Positions 24,811 through 33,357 of a DNA stretch of 64,000 bases are shown here, in pieces. The notes below the pieces were generated by a model. That model had not been told where the DNA came from. It saw only the letters and a list, made by a program, of their open reading frames with translations, and made no database searches. Origin of the DNA: Actinomycetota bacterium (lineage in GTDB: Bacteria; Actinomycetota; Acidimicrobiia; Acidimicrobiales; Ilumatobacteraceae). The stretch is from the NCBI GenBank assembly GCA_009702045.1, contig WLIV01000017.1, positions 1 to 64,000 on the forward strand. The letters are read 5' to 3'. Each line of letters begins with the position of its first letter. The first letter of the stretch is position 1. The position numbers and the translations under genes are program-made.

Positions 24811-25941
24811 ATGCCGCTGCAGGACGATGTTCAGATCGTGTCGGTCGACGATCACGTGATCGAATCCCCGAACGTGTTCAAAGACCGCCTGCCGGCCAAG
24901 TTCGTCGACCGTGGCCCGCAGATGACCCGCACTGATCAGGGCCACGACGTGTGGGTCTACGACGGTGTGCCGCACCCCACCATCGGCCTCAACGCCGTCG
25001 CCGGCAAGGATCGCCACGACTACGGCATGGAGCCCACCGCCTACACCGACATGCGCCTGGGTTGCTACAGCGTGAAGGAACGTCTGCAGGACATGGACAC
25101 CGAGGGTGTGCATGCGCAGTTGTGCTTCCCCAGCTTCCCGGGTTTCGCAGGCAGCACGTTCTACCGTGCGCCCGACAAGGAACTGGCCGTCGCCTGCGTC
25201 AGCGCCTGGAACGACTGGGCCATCGACGAGTGGTGCGGTGGCATGCCTGGCCGCCAGATCCCGCTGGCCATCCTTCCCTACTGGGACATCGACGCCACCG
25301 TGGCCGAGGCCGAGCGCACCATCGCCAAGGGCGTCCGCACCTTCTCGTTCTGCGAGGCCCCGCACGCCATCGGCGAGCCGTCGTTCCACACCGATCACTG
25401 GGATCCCTTCCTGGCGTTGTGCAACGAGGCCAGCGTGCCGCTCTCGATCCACTTCGGTTCGGGCGGCGCACCTGCGGTGGCCCCCGGTGCCCCGTTCACC
25501 GCAGCGATCTCGCTGTATGGCCTGAACTCGCAGATGGCAATGATCGACCTCGTCAACACGCGCCTGTTCGAGAAGTTCCCCAACCTGAAGTTCGCCCTCT
25601 CCGAAGGTGGCATCGGCTGGATGCCCTACATGCTCGAGCGCGCCGACTACACGTGGGACCGCCACCGCTACTACACCGGCATGGACACTGCGAAGAAGCC
25701 GAGCGAGATCTTCAAGGATCACATCTTCGGCTGTTTCATCTACGACGATGCCGGCATCCGCAACATCGACCTGATCGGTGAGGACAACGTGATGTTCGAG
25801 AGCGACTACCCGCACTCGGACAGCAACTGGCCGCACACGCGCAAGATGCTCGCCGAGTCGCTGGCTGGTGTGTCCGACGAGGTCGCCCGCAAGGTGGCCG
25901 AGGGCAACGCCCGCAAGTTGTACAACTTCCCGCGCAGCTAA
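24811..25941 (+). CDS. Amidohydrolase-family metal-dependent hydrolase (COG2159-like)
   Basis: A 376-aa TIM-barrel amidohydrolase. It has the N-terminal metal motif SVDDHVIE (Asp-x-His), YWDIDA mid-chain, SIHFGSGG and the C-terminal FESDYPHSDS with the barrel-end Asp. The family includes 2-amino-3-carboxymuconate-semialdehyde-type decarboxylases and many uncharacterised actinobacterial enzymes; the substrate is not evident. The ATG at 24811 follows GAAGGAG by 6 nt, which settles the start over the longer frame from 24760. It is followed by a kinase and a PLP enzyme on the same strand. Confidence 0.88.
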   Translation: MPLQDDVQIVSVDDHVIESPNVFKDRLPAKFVDRGPQMTRTDQGHDVWVYDGVPHPTIGLNAVAGKDRHDYGMEPTAYTDMRLGCYSVKERLQDMDTEGVHAQLCFPSFPGFAGSTFYRAPDKELAVACVSAWNDWAIDEWCGGMPGRQIPLAILPYWDIDATVAEAERTIAKGVRTFSFCEAPHAIGEPSFHTDHWDPFLALCNEASVPLSIHFGSGGAPAVAPGAPFTAAISLYGLNSQMAMIDLVNTRLFEKFPNLKFALSEGGIGWMPYMLERADYTWDRHRYYTGMDTAKKPSEIFKDHIFGCFIYDDAGIRNIDLIGEDNVMFESDYPHSDSNWPHTRKMLAESLAGVSDEVARKVAEGNARKLYNFPRS

Positions 25942-26009
25942 GTTCGGCTCGGGCGACGGCCACACCGCCGCCTGAAGCCCGACGCAAGCACGAGAGGTAC
26001 CGTGGCGCA

Positions 26010-27641
26010 ATGTCCCCACAGGGCGGTCGCCACATCCTCACCATCGATTTGGGCACCAGTGGCCCGAAGGCGGCCGTCGTGAGTAGCGACGGCCGCGTGG
26101 TGGGGGCTGGCCAACACAAGGTGACCACTTCGTTCCCCAGCGCGGCTGCGGCCGAGCAGGACCCTGATGAGATCTGGCGTGCCACCGTCAGCAGTTGCCG
26201 CAGCGCGATCAAGCAAGCAGGTGCCGCCGGCGTGCAGGCGCGTGACGTCGTTGCGGTCATCGTCTCCAGCCAGTACTCGTCGATCGTCCCGGTCGATGCC
26301 GACGGGCGGCACCTGCACCCGATGATGCTGTGGATGGATCAACGCGGCGGGCCCAAGCGGGTGAAGCGGCTGGCCGGGTTCCCCAAAGGGGCCGACAGCC
26401 CGCTCGACCTGTGGCGCGTGTTGCGCATGCACGGCGTGCCGCCGATCGACGGCGGTCTGTCGCAGACCCACATGCGCTGGATCAAGTTCGCCCGCCCCGA
26501 CATCTACGAGCGCACGGCAGCGTTCCTCGAGCCGATGGACTACCTGACGATGCGCCTGTGCGGCCGCGCCACCGCCAACCAGTGCACCGCCTTCATGTCG
26601 CTCACCGTCGACAACCGCACGCTCGGCGCCACCGGGTACCACCCGAAACTGGTCGAGCTGTCGCTGATCGACGCCGACAAGCTGCCGCCGCTGGTCGCCG
26701 TCGGCGAGCAGCTCGGCCCGGTGCTGCCCGCGGTGGCGGCTGAACTGGGCCTGGCGAACGGCACTGTCGTGCTCAGCGGGTGCAACGACACACAGGCCGG
26801 GGCGATCGCCGCCGGTGCCTTTCAGGGTGGGCATGTCGGCATTTCGTTGGGCACCACGGGTGTGATCGTCACCCACCTCGCCACGCGCAAGACCGACCCG
26901 CGCACCTCCATCTTCACGGTGCCCAGCCCGATGGGTGGCTGCCATCTGCTGTCAGCGGAGAACGGTGTCGCCGGCGTGGGGGTCGACCACTTCCTGCGCA
27001 CGATCGTCTACGGCGACGACCCGTTCCGCACGAACGAATCGACGGTCGACGCGTACGACGCGTTCAACGAAGCGGCGGCCGTGTCACCGGCGGGCGCCCG
27101 CGGCGTGATGTACCTGCCGTGGCTGCGCGGCTCGATCGCCCCCAAGGCCGACGGCCGCATGCGTGGCGGCTTCGTCAACATCGGCCTCGACACCGATCGC
27201 CACGACATGGCCCGCGCCGTGCTCGAAGGGGTGGCGCTCAACTTCCGCTGGCTGCACGGCAGCGTGGAGAAGTTCGTGAAGCGAAAGTCCAGTCACGTCG
27301 TGTTCTACGGCGGTGGGGCGATGTCGCCGCTGTGGTCGCAGATCATGGCCGACGCGCTGGAACTTCCTGTGCACCGCCTCGCCGACTCGCGCCACGCCAA
27401 CAGCCTCGGCACGGGATTGCTGGCGTTGGAACGGATGGGCCTGATCGGCCACGACGACGTGCTGCGTATTCCCACGGTGAGCGCCGTCTTCGAGCCGAAC
27501 GCGGCCAACCGTGAGCTGTACCGCGACCGGGCCGAATACTTGCAACAGGCGTTCACCAAGAACCGCCCGATGTTCCGCGAACTCAACCACCCGCGCCGCC
27601 CTGCCGGCGAACGACCCTCCACAGAACGACCAGAGGACTGA
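26010..27641 (+). CDS. FGGY-family carbohydrate kinase (xylulokinase-like)
   Basis: A 543-aa sugar kinase. The N-terminal FGGY domain (about 8-260) begins ILTIDLGTSGPKAAVV, the ATP phosphate-binding loop, and contains MLWMDQRGG with the catalytic-region Asp. The C-terminal domain (about 265-510) has GISLGTTGVI and VFYGGGAMSPLWSQIMAD, the adenosine motif. The sugar or polyol substrate is not clear. The last 25 residues are polar and variable. The stop is 2 nt before the next ATG, so the two genes are one operon; the amidohydrolase 68 nt upstream may belong to it. Confidence 0.9.
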   Translation: MSPQGGRHILTIDLGTSGPKAAVVSSDGRVVGAGQHKVTTSFPSAAAAEQDPDEIWRATVSSCRSAIKQAGAAGVQARDVVAVIVSSQYSSIVPVDADGRHLHPMMLWMDQRGGPKRVKRLAGFPKGADSPLDLWRVLRMHGVPPIDGGLSQTHMRWIKFARPDIYERTAAFLEPMDYLTMRLCGRATANQCTAFMSLTVDNRTLGATGYHPKLVELSLIDADKLPPLVAVGEQLGPVLPAVAAELGLANGTVVLSGCNDTQAGAIAAGAFQGGHVGISLGTTGVIVTHLATRKTDPRTSIFTVPSPMGGCHLLSAENGVAGVGVDHFLRTIVYGDDPFRTNESTVDAYDAFNEAAAVSPAGARGVMYLPWLRGSIAPKADGRMRGGFVNIGLDTDRHDMARAVLEGVALNFRWLHGSVEKFVKRKSSHVVFYGGGAMSPLWSQIMADALELPVHRLADSRHANSLGTGLLALERMGLIGHDDVLRIPTVSAVFEPNAANRELYRDRAEYLQQAFTKNRPMFRELNHPRRPAGERPSTERPED

Positions 27642-27643
27642 CC

Positions 27644-29056
27644 ATGGCCAACTCCATCTTCCCCTACACCGACCGTTTCGGCGTGCTCGAGGGGCTGCCG
27701 GCCGAGCCGATGGCCGATGCCGACATCCTCGCGCTGCTCGCCGACCTCGCGTCGAAGGAGGACCAGCGGTGGGAGGGTGGCAAGTGCTCGGGCACCACCT
27801 ATGGCGGCGACCACGAGCATTACGCCGTTGTCGCCGAGGCCTACTCGCATTTCCTGCACGTCAACACGCTGCAGCGCGACCTGTGCCCGAGCATGAGCCA
27901 CATGGAGTACGAGATCATCACGATGACCTCCGACCTGCTGCACGGCGAGGCGGTCACGCAGCTCGACCCGAACCAGAAAGTGTGCGGTGTGATCGGGGCC
28001 GGTGGCACCGAGAGCATCCTCAACGCCGTGCTCGGCTACCGCAACTGGGCGCAGTCGCGCGGCATCGAGCACCCGCAGATGATCCTGCCCGACACTGCTC
28101 ATCCGGCGTTCCTCAAGGGCGCCCACCTGTTCGGGCTGGAGCTCGTGGTGGTGCCCACCGATCCGGTGTCCACGCTCGTCGACCCGCAGGCCGTGCGCGC
28201 CGCGATCACGCCGCGCACCGCCGTCATCGTCGGCTCGGCCGGTAACTACGCGTACGGCACGATCGACCCGATCGAAGCGCTCTCCGCGATCGCGGTCGAG
28301 ACGGGTGTCGGGCTGCACGTCGATGGTTGCCTCGGCGGCTGGATCCTGCCGTGGGGGCAGCGCCTCGGCTACACCAACATCCCGGTGTTCGACTTCCGGC
28401 TGCCGGGTGTCACCTCGATCTCGGCCGACACCCACAAGTACGGCTACGGCCCCAAGGGTGTGTCGGTGCTGCTGTGGCGCGACGCCAGCTACCGCCGCCA
28501 CCACTACTTCGTCGAGCCCGACTGGAATGGTGGTATCTACGCCTCGGCGGCGCTGCTGGGCAGCCGCTCGGGCGGTGTGATCGCCGGCACCTGGGCCGGT
28601 ATGCGCCGCCTCGGCACGCCGGGCTATCTGCGCAAGGCGAAGGCGATCTTCGAGGCTGCGTTCGCGATGCAGGAACACGTGCGCTCGCACCCCGAGCTGA
28701 CGATCATGGGCGACCCGTCGTTCTGCTTCGCGTTCCGTTCCGACGAGTTCGACGTGTACCACGTGAACGACCGGATGAAGACGAATGGCTGGCGGTTCAA
28801 CGGCCTACAGCACCCGTCGGCACTGCACTTCTGCGTCACCGGCCCGCAGACGCAACCGGGCCTCGTGGACGCATGGGCGGCAGAACTGCAGGACGGTGTT
28901 GCCTACGCGCGTGAGCACATCGGTGAACAGCCGCGCAGCGGTTCGATGTACGGCGGCGCGGGACTATCGCCCGCGGAGCTCGCCTCGGCACGTAGCGAAT
29001 CGATCCGTGGCATCGGCATGTTCATCGACCTGATCACCGACGGCCCGCCATCGTGA
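27644..29056 (+). CDS. PLP-dependent decarboxylase / sphingosine-1-phosphate-lyase-like enzyme
   Basis: A 470-aa fold-type I PLP enzyme of the group-II decarboxylase superfamily. The cofactor lysine is Lys265 in SISADTHKYGYGPKGVSVLL, preceded by GLHVDGCLGGW (Asp contacting the pyridine N) and GAGGTESILNAVLGYR. The DTHKYGYGPKG form and overall length are closest to sphingosine-1-phosphate lyases, which split phosphorylated sphingoid bases, rather than glutamate decarboxylases. With the upstream kinase gene, phosphorylation followed by aldehyde-releasing cleavage is a possible scheme (inference). The end overlaps the convergent glycosyltransferase gene by 23 bp. Confidence 0.85.
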   Translation: MANSIFPYTDRFGVLEGLPAEPMADADILALLADLASKEDQRWEGGKCSGTTYGGDHEHYAVVAEAYSHFLHVNTLQRDLCPSMSHMEYEIITMTSDLLHGEAVTQLDPNQKVCGVIGAGGTESILNAVLGYRNWAQSRGIEHPQMILPDTAHPAFLKGAHLFGLELVVVPTDPVSTLVDPQAVRAAITPRTAVIVGSAGNYAYGTIDPIEALSAIAVETGVGLHVDGCLGGWILPWGQRLGYTNIPVFDFRLPGVTSISADTHKYGYGPKGVSVLLWRDASYRRHHYFVEPDWNGGIYASAALLGSRSGGVIAGTWAGMRRLGTPGYLRKAKAIFEAAFAMQEHVRSHPELTIMGDPSFCFAFRSDEFDVYHVNDRMKTNGWRFNGLQHPSALHFCVTGPQTQPGLVDAWAAELQDGVAYAREHIGEQPRSGSMYGGAGLSPAELASARSESIRGIGMFIDLITDGPPS

Positions 29057-29891
29057 TGTCGCGCAGCGCCACTCGGCACAGCTGGCCATACGCACGGCGG
29101 CGCACGGTGTCTCGTCGCGCGAGTTGCATGCACCAGCGCAGCGCCGCGTCGGTGGCGACATAGATGCGGTAGGCAACGAGCGACTCACCCTGCAGGCCGT
29201 GGAAGCGGCAGGCCGAGTCGTACGACCAGCGCAGCGACTGGGCGAAGCGCGGAGATGTCGAGTGCGCGCCTGCATGGCCGACCGTCCAACCCGACGCCAG
29301 GTGGGTGGGAATGCCGGAGCGGTTGGCGCGCAGGCAGTACTCGATGTCCTCGTAGAACAGGAAGAACCCTTCGTCGAACTCGCCGATGTGCAGATGGTCG
29401 TCGCGATGCACCAGCAGCGCGGCGCCACTGACGAACCCGGCGCCATCGGGTGCCGGGCCCCATCGCCGGAACCAACTACGAGTGAGTTCGTCGATGATGC
29501 GGTAGCGCACTCCGCGATGCGATTCGCTGCGCGCCCCACCCACGGCCTCCGGGCCGAGCACGGCCCGCGCCGACGGCTCGCAATCGGCAAAGGGCCAGGT
29601 GGCGATCACGGCATCGGGGTTGAGGAACAACACCCACTGCGCGTTGGAGGTGCGGGCCAGCGCATTGCATGCGGTGCCGAAGCCAGGGTTCGTCGGGTCG
29701 TGCTGCGCGCGGAAGGCAACACCCAGCTCGTCGGCCAGTGTGCGAGCACGATCGATCGTGTTCGTGCCGGGGCCGTTCTCCTGCACCGCGACCGATGCGC
29801 CGGGTATGTGTGCGGCCACGCTGCGGATTGCCGCCAGCAGGTCGTCGCCGCTGTCGTACGACACGAGACAGACGTCGATCGAGGCACTCAC
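29034..29891 (-). CDS. Glycosyltransferase family 2 (rhamnosyltransferase-like)
   Basis: A 285-aa GT-A fold glycosyltransferase. It has DVCLVSYDSGDDLLAAIRSV at the N-terminus, NPGFGTACNALA, FLNPDAVI (a DxD-like position), FVSGAALLVHRDD and FDEGFFLFYEDIEYCLRA, the acceptor-side motif of rhamnosyl- and galactofuranosyltransferases. No membrane helix. GTG start at 29891; the longer frame to 30140 is not related. First gene of the surface-polysaccharide locus, divergent from the next glycosyltransferase. Confidence 0.88.
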   Translation of the reverse strand: MSASIDVCLVSYDSGDDLLAAIRSVAAHIPGASVAVQENGPGTNTIDRARTLADELGVAFRAQHDPTNPGFGTACNALARTSNAQWVLFLNPDAVIATWPFADCEPSARAVLGPEAVGGARSESHRGVRYRIIDELTRSWFRRWGPAPDGAGFVSGAALLVHRDDHLHIGEFDEGFFLFYEDIEYCLRANRSGIPTHLASGWTVGHAGAHSTSPRFAQSLRWSYDSACRFHGLQGESLVAYRIYVATDAALRWCMQLARRDTVRRRAYGQLCRVALRDITMAGRR

Positions 29892-29962
29892 CCCAGGGAA
29901 TGTAGCGCCCGCCTCGTCGCCACTGCGGGTGTGCGAACGGTGTGTCTGGCAGAGTGTTCGCC

Positions 29963-30988
29963 GTGAGCCCGCGTATCCAGGTCGTGGTGCCGTACGGCGC
30001 AGCCAACGCGTCGGTACGTGCACGAGCACTGCACTGGCTCGACCGTTGGTCCACCGAGACCGGTATCGATCGTGGCCAACTGGCCACCATCGCCGGTCCC
30101 GGCTTCGCTGGCCGCGCAACTGCGCAGGCGCTGCCGACACTGCTGCTGCGCAACGCGCACAAGTTCAGCCGAGGGCGCACCGAACAGCGTCTGCTGCGCG
30201 CCGGGGCGCCCGGTGTGTACGACCTCGACGACGGGTTGCCGTGGGACGACGGCACGCTGCCCGGGTTGGGCCACTGGTGGAAGCGACCGTGGCCGCGTTC
30301 GCTGATCGCGGCCCGCGCTACATCGGCCGCCGACCGAGTGGTGGTGGGCAACGAGGTGCTGGCCGACTGGGCATCCGCGTTGTGCGCCGACGTACGCATC
30401 GTGCCCACGTGTGTCGAACCCGATTCGTATGCACGCAAGCAGACCTATGAAGTTGGCAACGTGCCGATGCTCGGCTGGGTCGGTTCGCCGGCGACCGAGC
30501 ACTACCTGGTGGCTATCGCCCCGGCGCTGGCGCAGATCCATCAGCGCTGCGGCGCTCGGCTGCAGATGATCTCCGGCGTCGGCCCGGTGCCGCCGGCATT
30601 GGCGCCGTTCACCGACAAGCTTGTGTGGAGTGAGGCAGTCGTCAGCGAGACGCTGGCCGGATGGGACATCGGCCTGATGCCGCTGGCCGACGGTGTGTAC
30701 GAACGGGCCAAGTGCGGCTACAAACTGTTGCAGTACGGCTCGGCCGGGTTGCCGGTGATCGCCAGCCCCGTCGGCGTCAACGAACGGCTGGTGGCCGACA
30801 TGGCCGGTCTGGCCCCACGAACGAACGACGAGTGGATCGACGGTGTGGCTCAACTGCTCGACGCGTCGGCCGCCGACCGGGCCGTGCGTGGTGTCGCCGC
30901 CCGCCGCGTCGCCGAGCAACACGGATACTCCGTATGGGAAGCGCGCTGGCGCTCAGCGGTCGGTCTCGGTGAAGGCGCTGAGCGATGA
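29963..30988 (+). CDS. Glycosyltransferase family 4-like
   Basis: A 341-aa GT-B fold transferase. The Rossmann-type C-terminal half shows MLGWVGSPATEHYLVAI (donor loop), GLMPLADGVYERAKCGYKLL and QYGSAGLPVIASPVGVN. The N-terminal half has VYDLDDGLPWDD, seen in a glycosyltransferase subgroup of capsule loci. GTG at 29963 chosen; a GTG at 29942 is also possible. The stop overlaps the next glycosyltransferase start (ATGA at 30985). Confidence 0.85.
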   Translation: MSPRIQVVVPYGAANASVRARALHWLDRWSTETGIDRGQLATIAGPGFAGRATAQALPTLLLRNAHKFSRGRTEQRLLRAGAPGVYDLDDGLPWDDGTLPGLGHWWKRPWPRSLIAARATSAADRVVVGNEVLADWASALCADVRIVPTCVEPDSYARKQTYEVGNVPMLGWVGSPATEHYLVAIAPALAQIHQRCGARLQMISGVGPVPPALAPFTDKLVWSEAVVSETLAGWDIGLMPLADGVYERAKCGYKLLQYGSAGLPVIASPVGVNERLVADMAGLAPRTNDEWIDGVAQLLDASAADRAVRGVAARRVAEQHGYSVWEARWRSAVGLGEGAER

Positions 30989-32097
30989 AGGTGATGCACA
31001 TCGTCACCAAGGCCGATGTCGGCGGGGCGCAGACCTATGTGTTGGAACTGGCGACCGCACAACTCGGCGACGGCCACGAGGTGGTCATCGTCGCCGGCAC
31101 GTTGGGAGCGATGGCGGACGAGGCGCGGCGCCGCGGGATCACCGTGATGGAGGAGTCCGCGCTGCGTCGTGAAGTGGGTGGTCTGTCCGAGTTCCGCGCG
31201 GCACGCCGGTTGCGAGAGCGGATCACCGGGTTCGGTCCCGACATCGTGCACGCGCATTCGTCCAAGGCCGGAGTGCTGGCGCGGTTGGCGGGTCGCTCGG
31301 CGCGAGTGCCCACCGTGTACACCGCTCACGGGTGGCCGTTCCAGGCCGGTGCTGCGGTGCCGCAGCGCATCGTCTCGTGGTTGGGCGAGACCGCGATGGG
31401 GCACTGGTGGGGTCACGTCATCTGCCTCACCGAGGCTGAAGCGACCCTCGCCCATCGTTGGGGGGTCGTGCGTCGTCGCCGCCTACACGTGGTGCCCAAC
31501 GGACTGCCCGATGTGCCCGCCGCGGTGCGGGCTGCCACAGCCAGCAGTTCCGTCACCATCGTGATGGTCGCCCGCTTCGCGCCGCCCAAGGCGCAGCGCG
31601 ACGTGCTGCAGGCCGTTGGTCTGATGCCCGCCGGCGACTGGGTGGTGCAGTTCGTGGGTGACGGCCCAGAGTTCGAGGCGGTGCGCAACAGCCCTGAGGC
31701 CGCGGCTGCTGGCGGCCGGGTGCAGTTCCTCGGTCATCGCGACGACATCGGCGAGATCCTTGCCGCGGCCGACGTGGGCCTGCTGTGGTCGCGCTACGAG
31801 GGCATGCCGCTGGCCCTGATGGAAGCCATGCGCGCCGGCCTGGTGTGTGTCGCCAACGACCTGCCAGGAGTGCATGCGCTGCTGGGCGCCGATGCGGGAA
31901 TGATTCTGGACTTCCGACCCGAGGTCCTGGCCGATGCACTCGCCGCGCTGATCGCCGACTCCGCCCGTCGAGCCGAACTCGGCGCCGCTGCCCGTCGCCG
32001 CTTCGAGCACGAGTTCTCCATGGACCGTCACCTCACGCGAGTGCTCGCGGTGTACGACGCGGCCACGGCCGATCTCGGGGTGCGTTCGGATCGGTGA
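30985..32097 (+). CDS. Glycosyltransferase family 4
   Basis: A 370-aa GT-B glycosyltransferase. N-terminal MKVMHIVTKADVGGAQTYVL is the typical acceptor-domain start, followed by DIVHAHSSKAGVLARLAGR and TAHGWPF. The donor domain has VVPNGLPD, VMVARFAPPKAQRD and RYEGMPLALMEAMRAGL, with the EX7E pair in that last segment. It probably adds a sugar to a lipid-linked intermediate in the cytoplasm. Coupled to the preceding gene by a 4-nt overlap. Confidence 0.92.
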   Translation: MKVMHIVTKADVGGAQTYVLELATAQLGDGHEVVIVAGTLGAMADEARRRGITVMEESALRREVGGLSEFRAARRLRERITGFGPDIVHAHSSKAGVLARLAGRSARVPTVYTAHGWPFQAGAAVPQRIVSWLGETAMGHWWGHVICLTEAEATLAHRWGVVRRRRLHVVPNGLPDVPAAVRAATASSSVTIVMVARFAPPKAQRDVLQAVGLMPAGDWVVQFVGDGPEFEAVRNSPEAAAAGGRVQFLGHRDDIGEILAAADVGLLWSRYEGMPLALMEAMRAGLVCVANDLPGVHALLGADAGMILDFRPEVLADALAALIADSARRAELGAAARRRFEHEFSMDRHLTRVLAVYDAATADLGVRSDR

Positions 32098-32163
32098 CGA
32101 GCCCATCTGGGCCAGCGTTGGCGCCTGCTCGCTACGCATGCCCGTGCAGTACCTTTGGGGGCG

Positions 32164-33336
32164 ATGAGCGAGTTCAGCACTGACGAGGGTGAGCACCAAC
32201 CGGAACCCAAGAAACTGATCTCGTACGCGCAGAACTTCGAGGACATCGTGCTGTGGCGAGCGCTGTCCGACGTCGGGGTCGGCACGTACATTGATATCGG
32301 CGCGGCATGGCCAACGGCCGATTCGGTAACGGCCCTGTTCTACGAGCGTGGCTGGACCGGCGTCAACGTCGACCCGAATCCGCAGATGTACGACGGCCTC
32401 GTGCAGCATCGTCCGCTCGACACCAACCTGCGTGCCGCCGTGGCCGACCGCACCGGAACGATGGAGTTCAGCGTGGTGGGCACTACCGGTCTGTCAACGC
32501 TCGACAGCTCCGCCGCGCAGCAGTATGCGGAGGCTGGCCACGAGGTGACCGCGATCGAGACGAACGTGCTCACGCTGCGCGATGTGTGGCGTGACCACAT
32601 CGCCGACGGCAGGGAGGTGCACTTCCTGAAGATTGATGTGGAAGGTGCCGAGGAAGCAGTTATTCGTGGCGCCGACTGGGGCACCAACAGGCCGTGGATC
32701 CTGGTCATCGAAGCCACAGTTCCCGGTACGCAGATCGAGGCCTTCGCAAGTTGGGACCCGTTGGTGACCTCTGCCGGCTACGAGTTCGTGTACACGGACG
32801 GCCTGAACCGCTACTACCTGGCCCACGAACACGCCGACCTGGCTCCGGCGTTCCGACACCCGCCGAACGTGTTCGACGCGTTCATCACTGCCGACCATGC
32901 GCAGGCGCTCGCCGAGTTGGACGCGACACGGGACGACCTGGCCCGATTGCAGCTTGAGTTCGACCGAGTCGATGCACTCCTGGGTCAACGCCTGTCGGTG
33001 AAGTTGTTCCGGTTGCTGCCGTCACCTGTTCGCCGTGTACTGAAGGTCGCGGTGCGGGCGCTGCGGCACCCGGGTCGGTACCTGCGCGAGGTTCGGCGTC
33101 GGGTCAAGGGGCGCATCGATGCTCGCCGTTACGCGAGCCGCTCGCGGCCCACTGTTGTTGCTCGGCTCGTGCGGTTCGCGCAGCGGCGCCGTGTATGCCG
33201 CGGCTTGGTCGCGTTGCTCGATCGTGTGACGCCGGCGATAGCCGACCGGATACACCGTGTTGCCGCCCGGCAAGGGTCGGCTACATTGCCGGACTCCGCT
33301 CGCGGGTACCTGCGGCTGTTCGACGAAACGAAGTGA
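32164..33336 (+). CDS. FkbM-family methyltransferase
   Basis: A 390-aa protein whose first 235 residues are an FkbM-type SAM methyltransferase: SYAQNFEDIVLWRAL, TYIDIGAAWPTADS (SAM loop) and HFLKIDVEGAEEAVIRG (family signature). It likely O-methylates a sugar of the surface glycan. The remaining 150 residues are a coiled stretch (about 240-275), then a strongly basic, Arg-rich region without a known domain. ATG at 32164; it lies 21 nt before the next gene and is probably co-transcribed with it. Confidence 0.88.
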   Translation: MSEFSTDEGEHQPEPKKLISYAQNFEDIVLWRALSDVGVGTYIDIGAAWPTADSVTALFYERGWTGVNVDPNPQMYDGLVQHRPLDTNLRAAVADRTGTMEFSVVGTTGLSTLDSSAAQQYAEAGHEVTAIETNVLTLRDVWRDHIADGREVHFLKIDVEGAEEAVIRGADWGTNRPWILVIEATVPGTQIEAFASWDPLVTSAGYEFVYTDGLNRYYLAHEHADLAPAFRHPPNVFDAFITADHAQALAELDATRDDLARLQLEFDRVDALLGQRLSVKLFRLLPSPVRRVLKVAVRALRHPGRYLREVRRRVKGRIDARRYASRSRPTVVARLVRFAQRRRVCRGLVALLDRVTPAIADRIHRVAARQGSATLPDSARGYLRLFDETK

Positions 33337-33357
33337 CGTGACGTTCGACGGAGGGGC

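Noticed and set aside
24748-26019. 423-aa open frame on the - strand over the amidohydrolase
   Set aside because: Antisense shadow; the + strand has a clear RBS and catalytic motifs.
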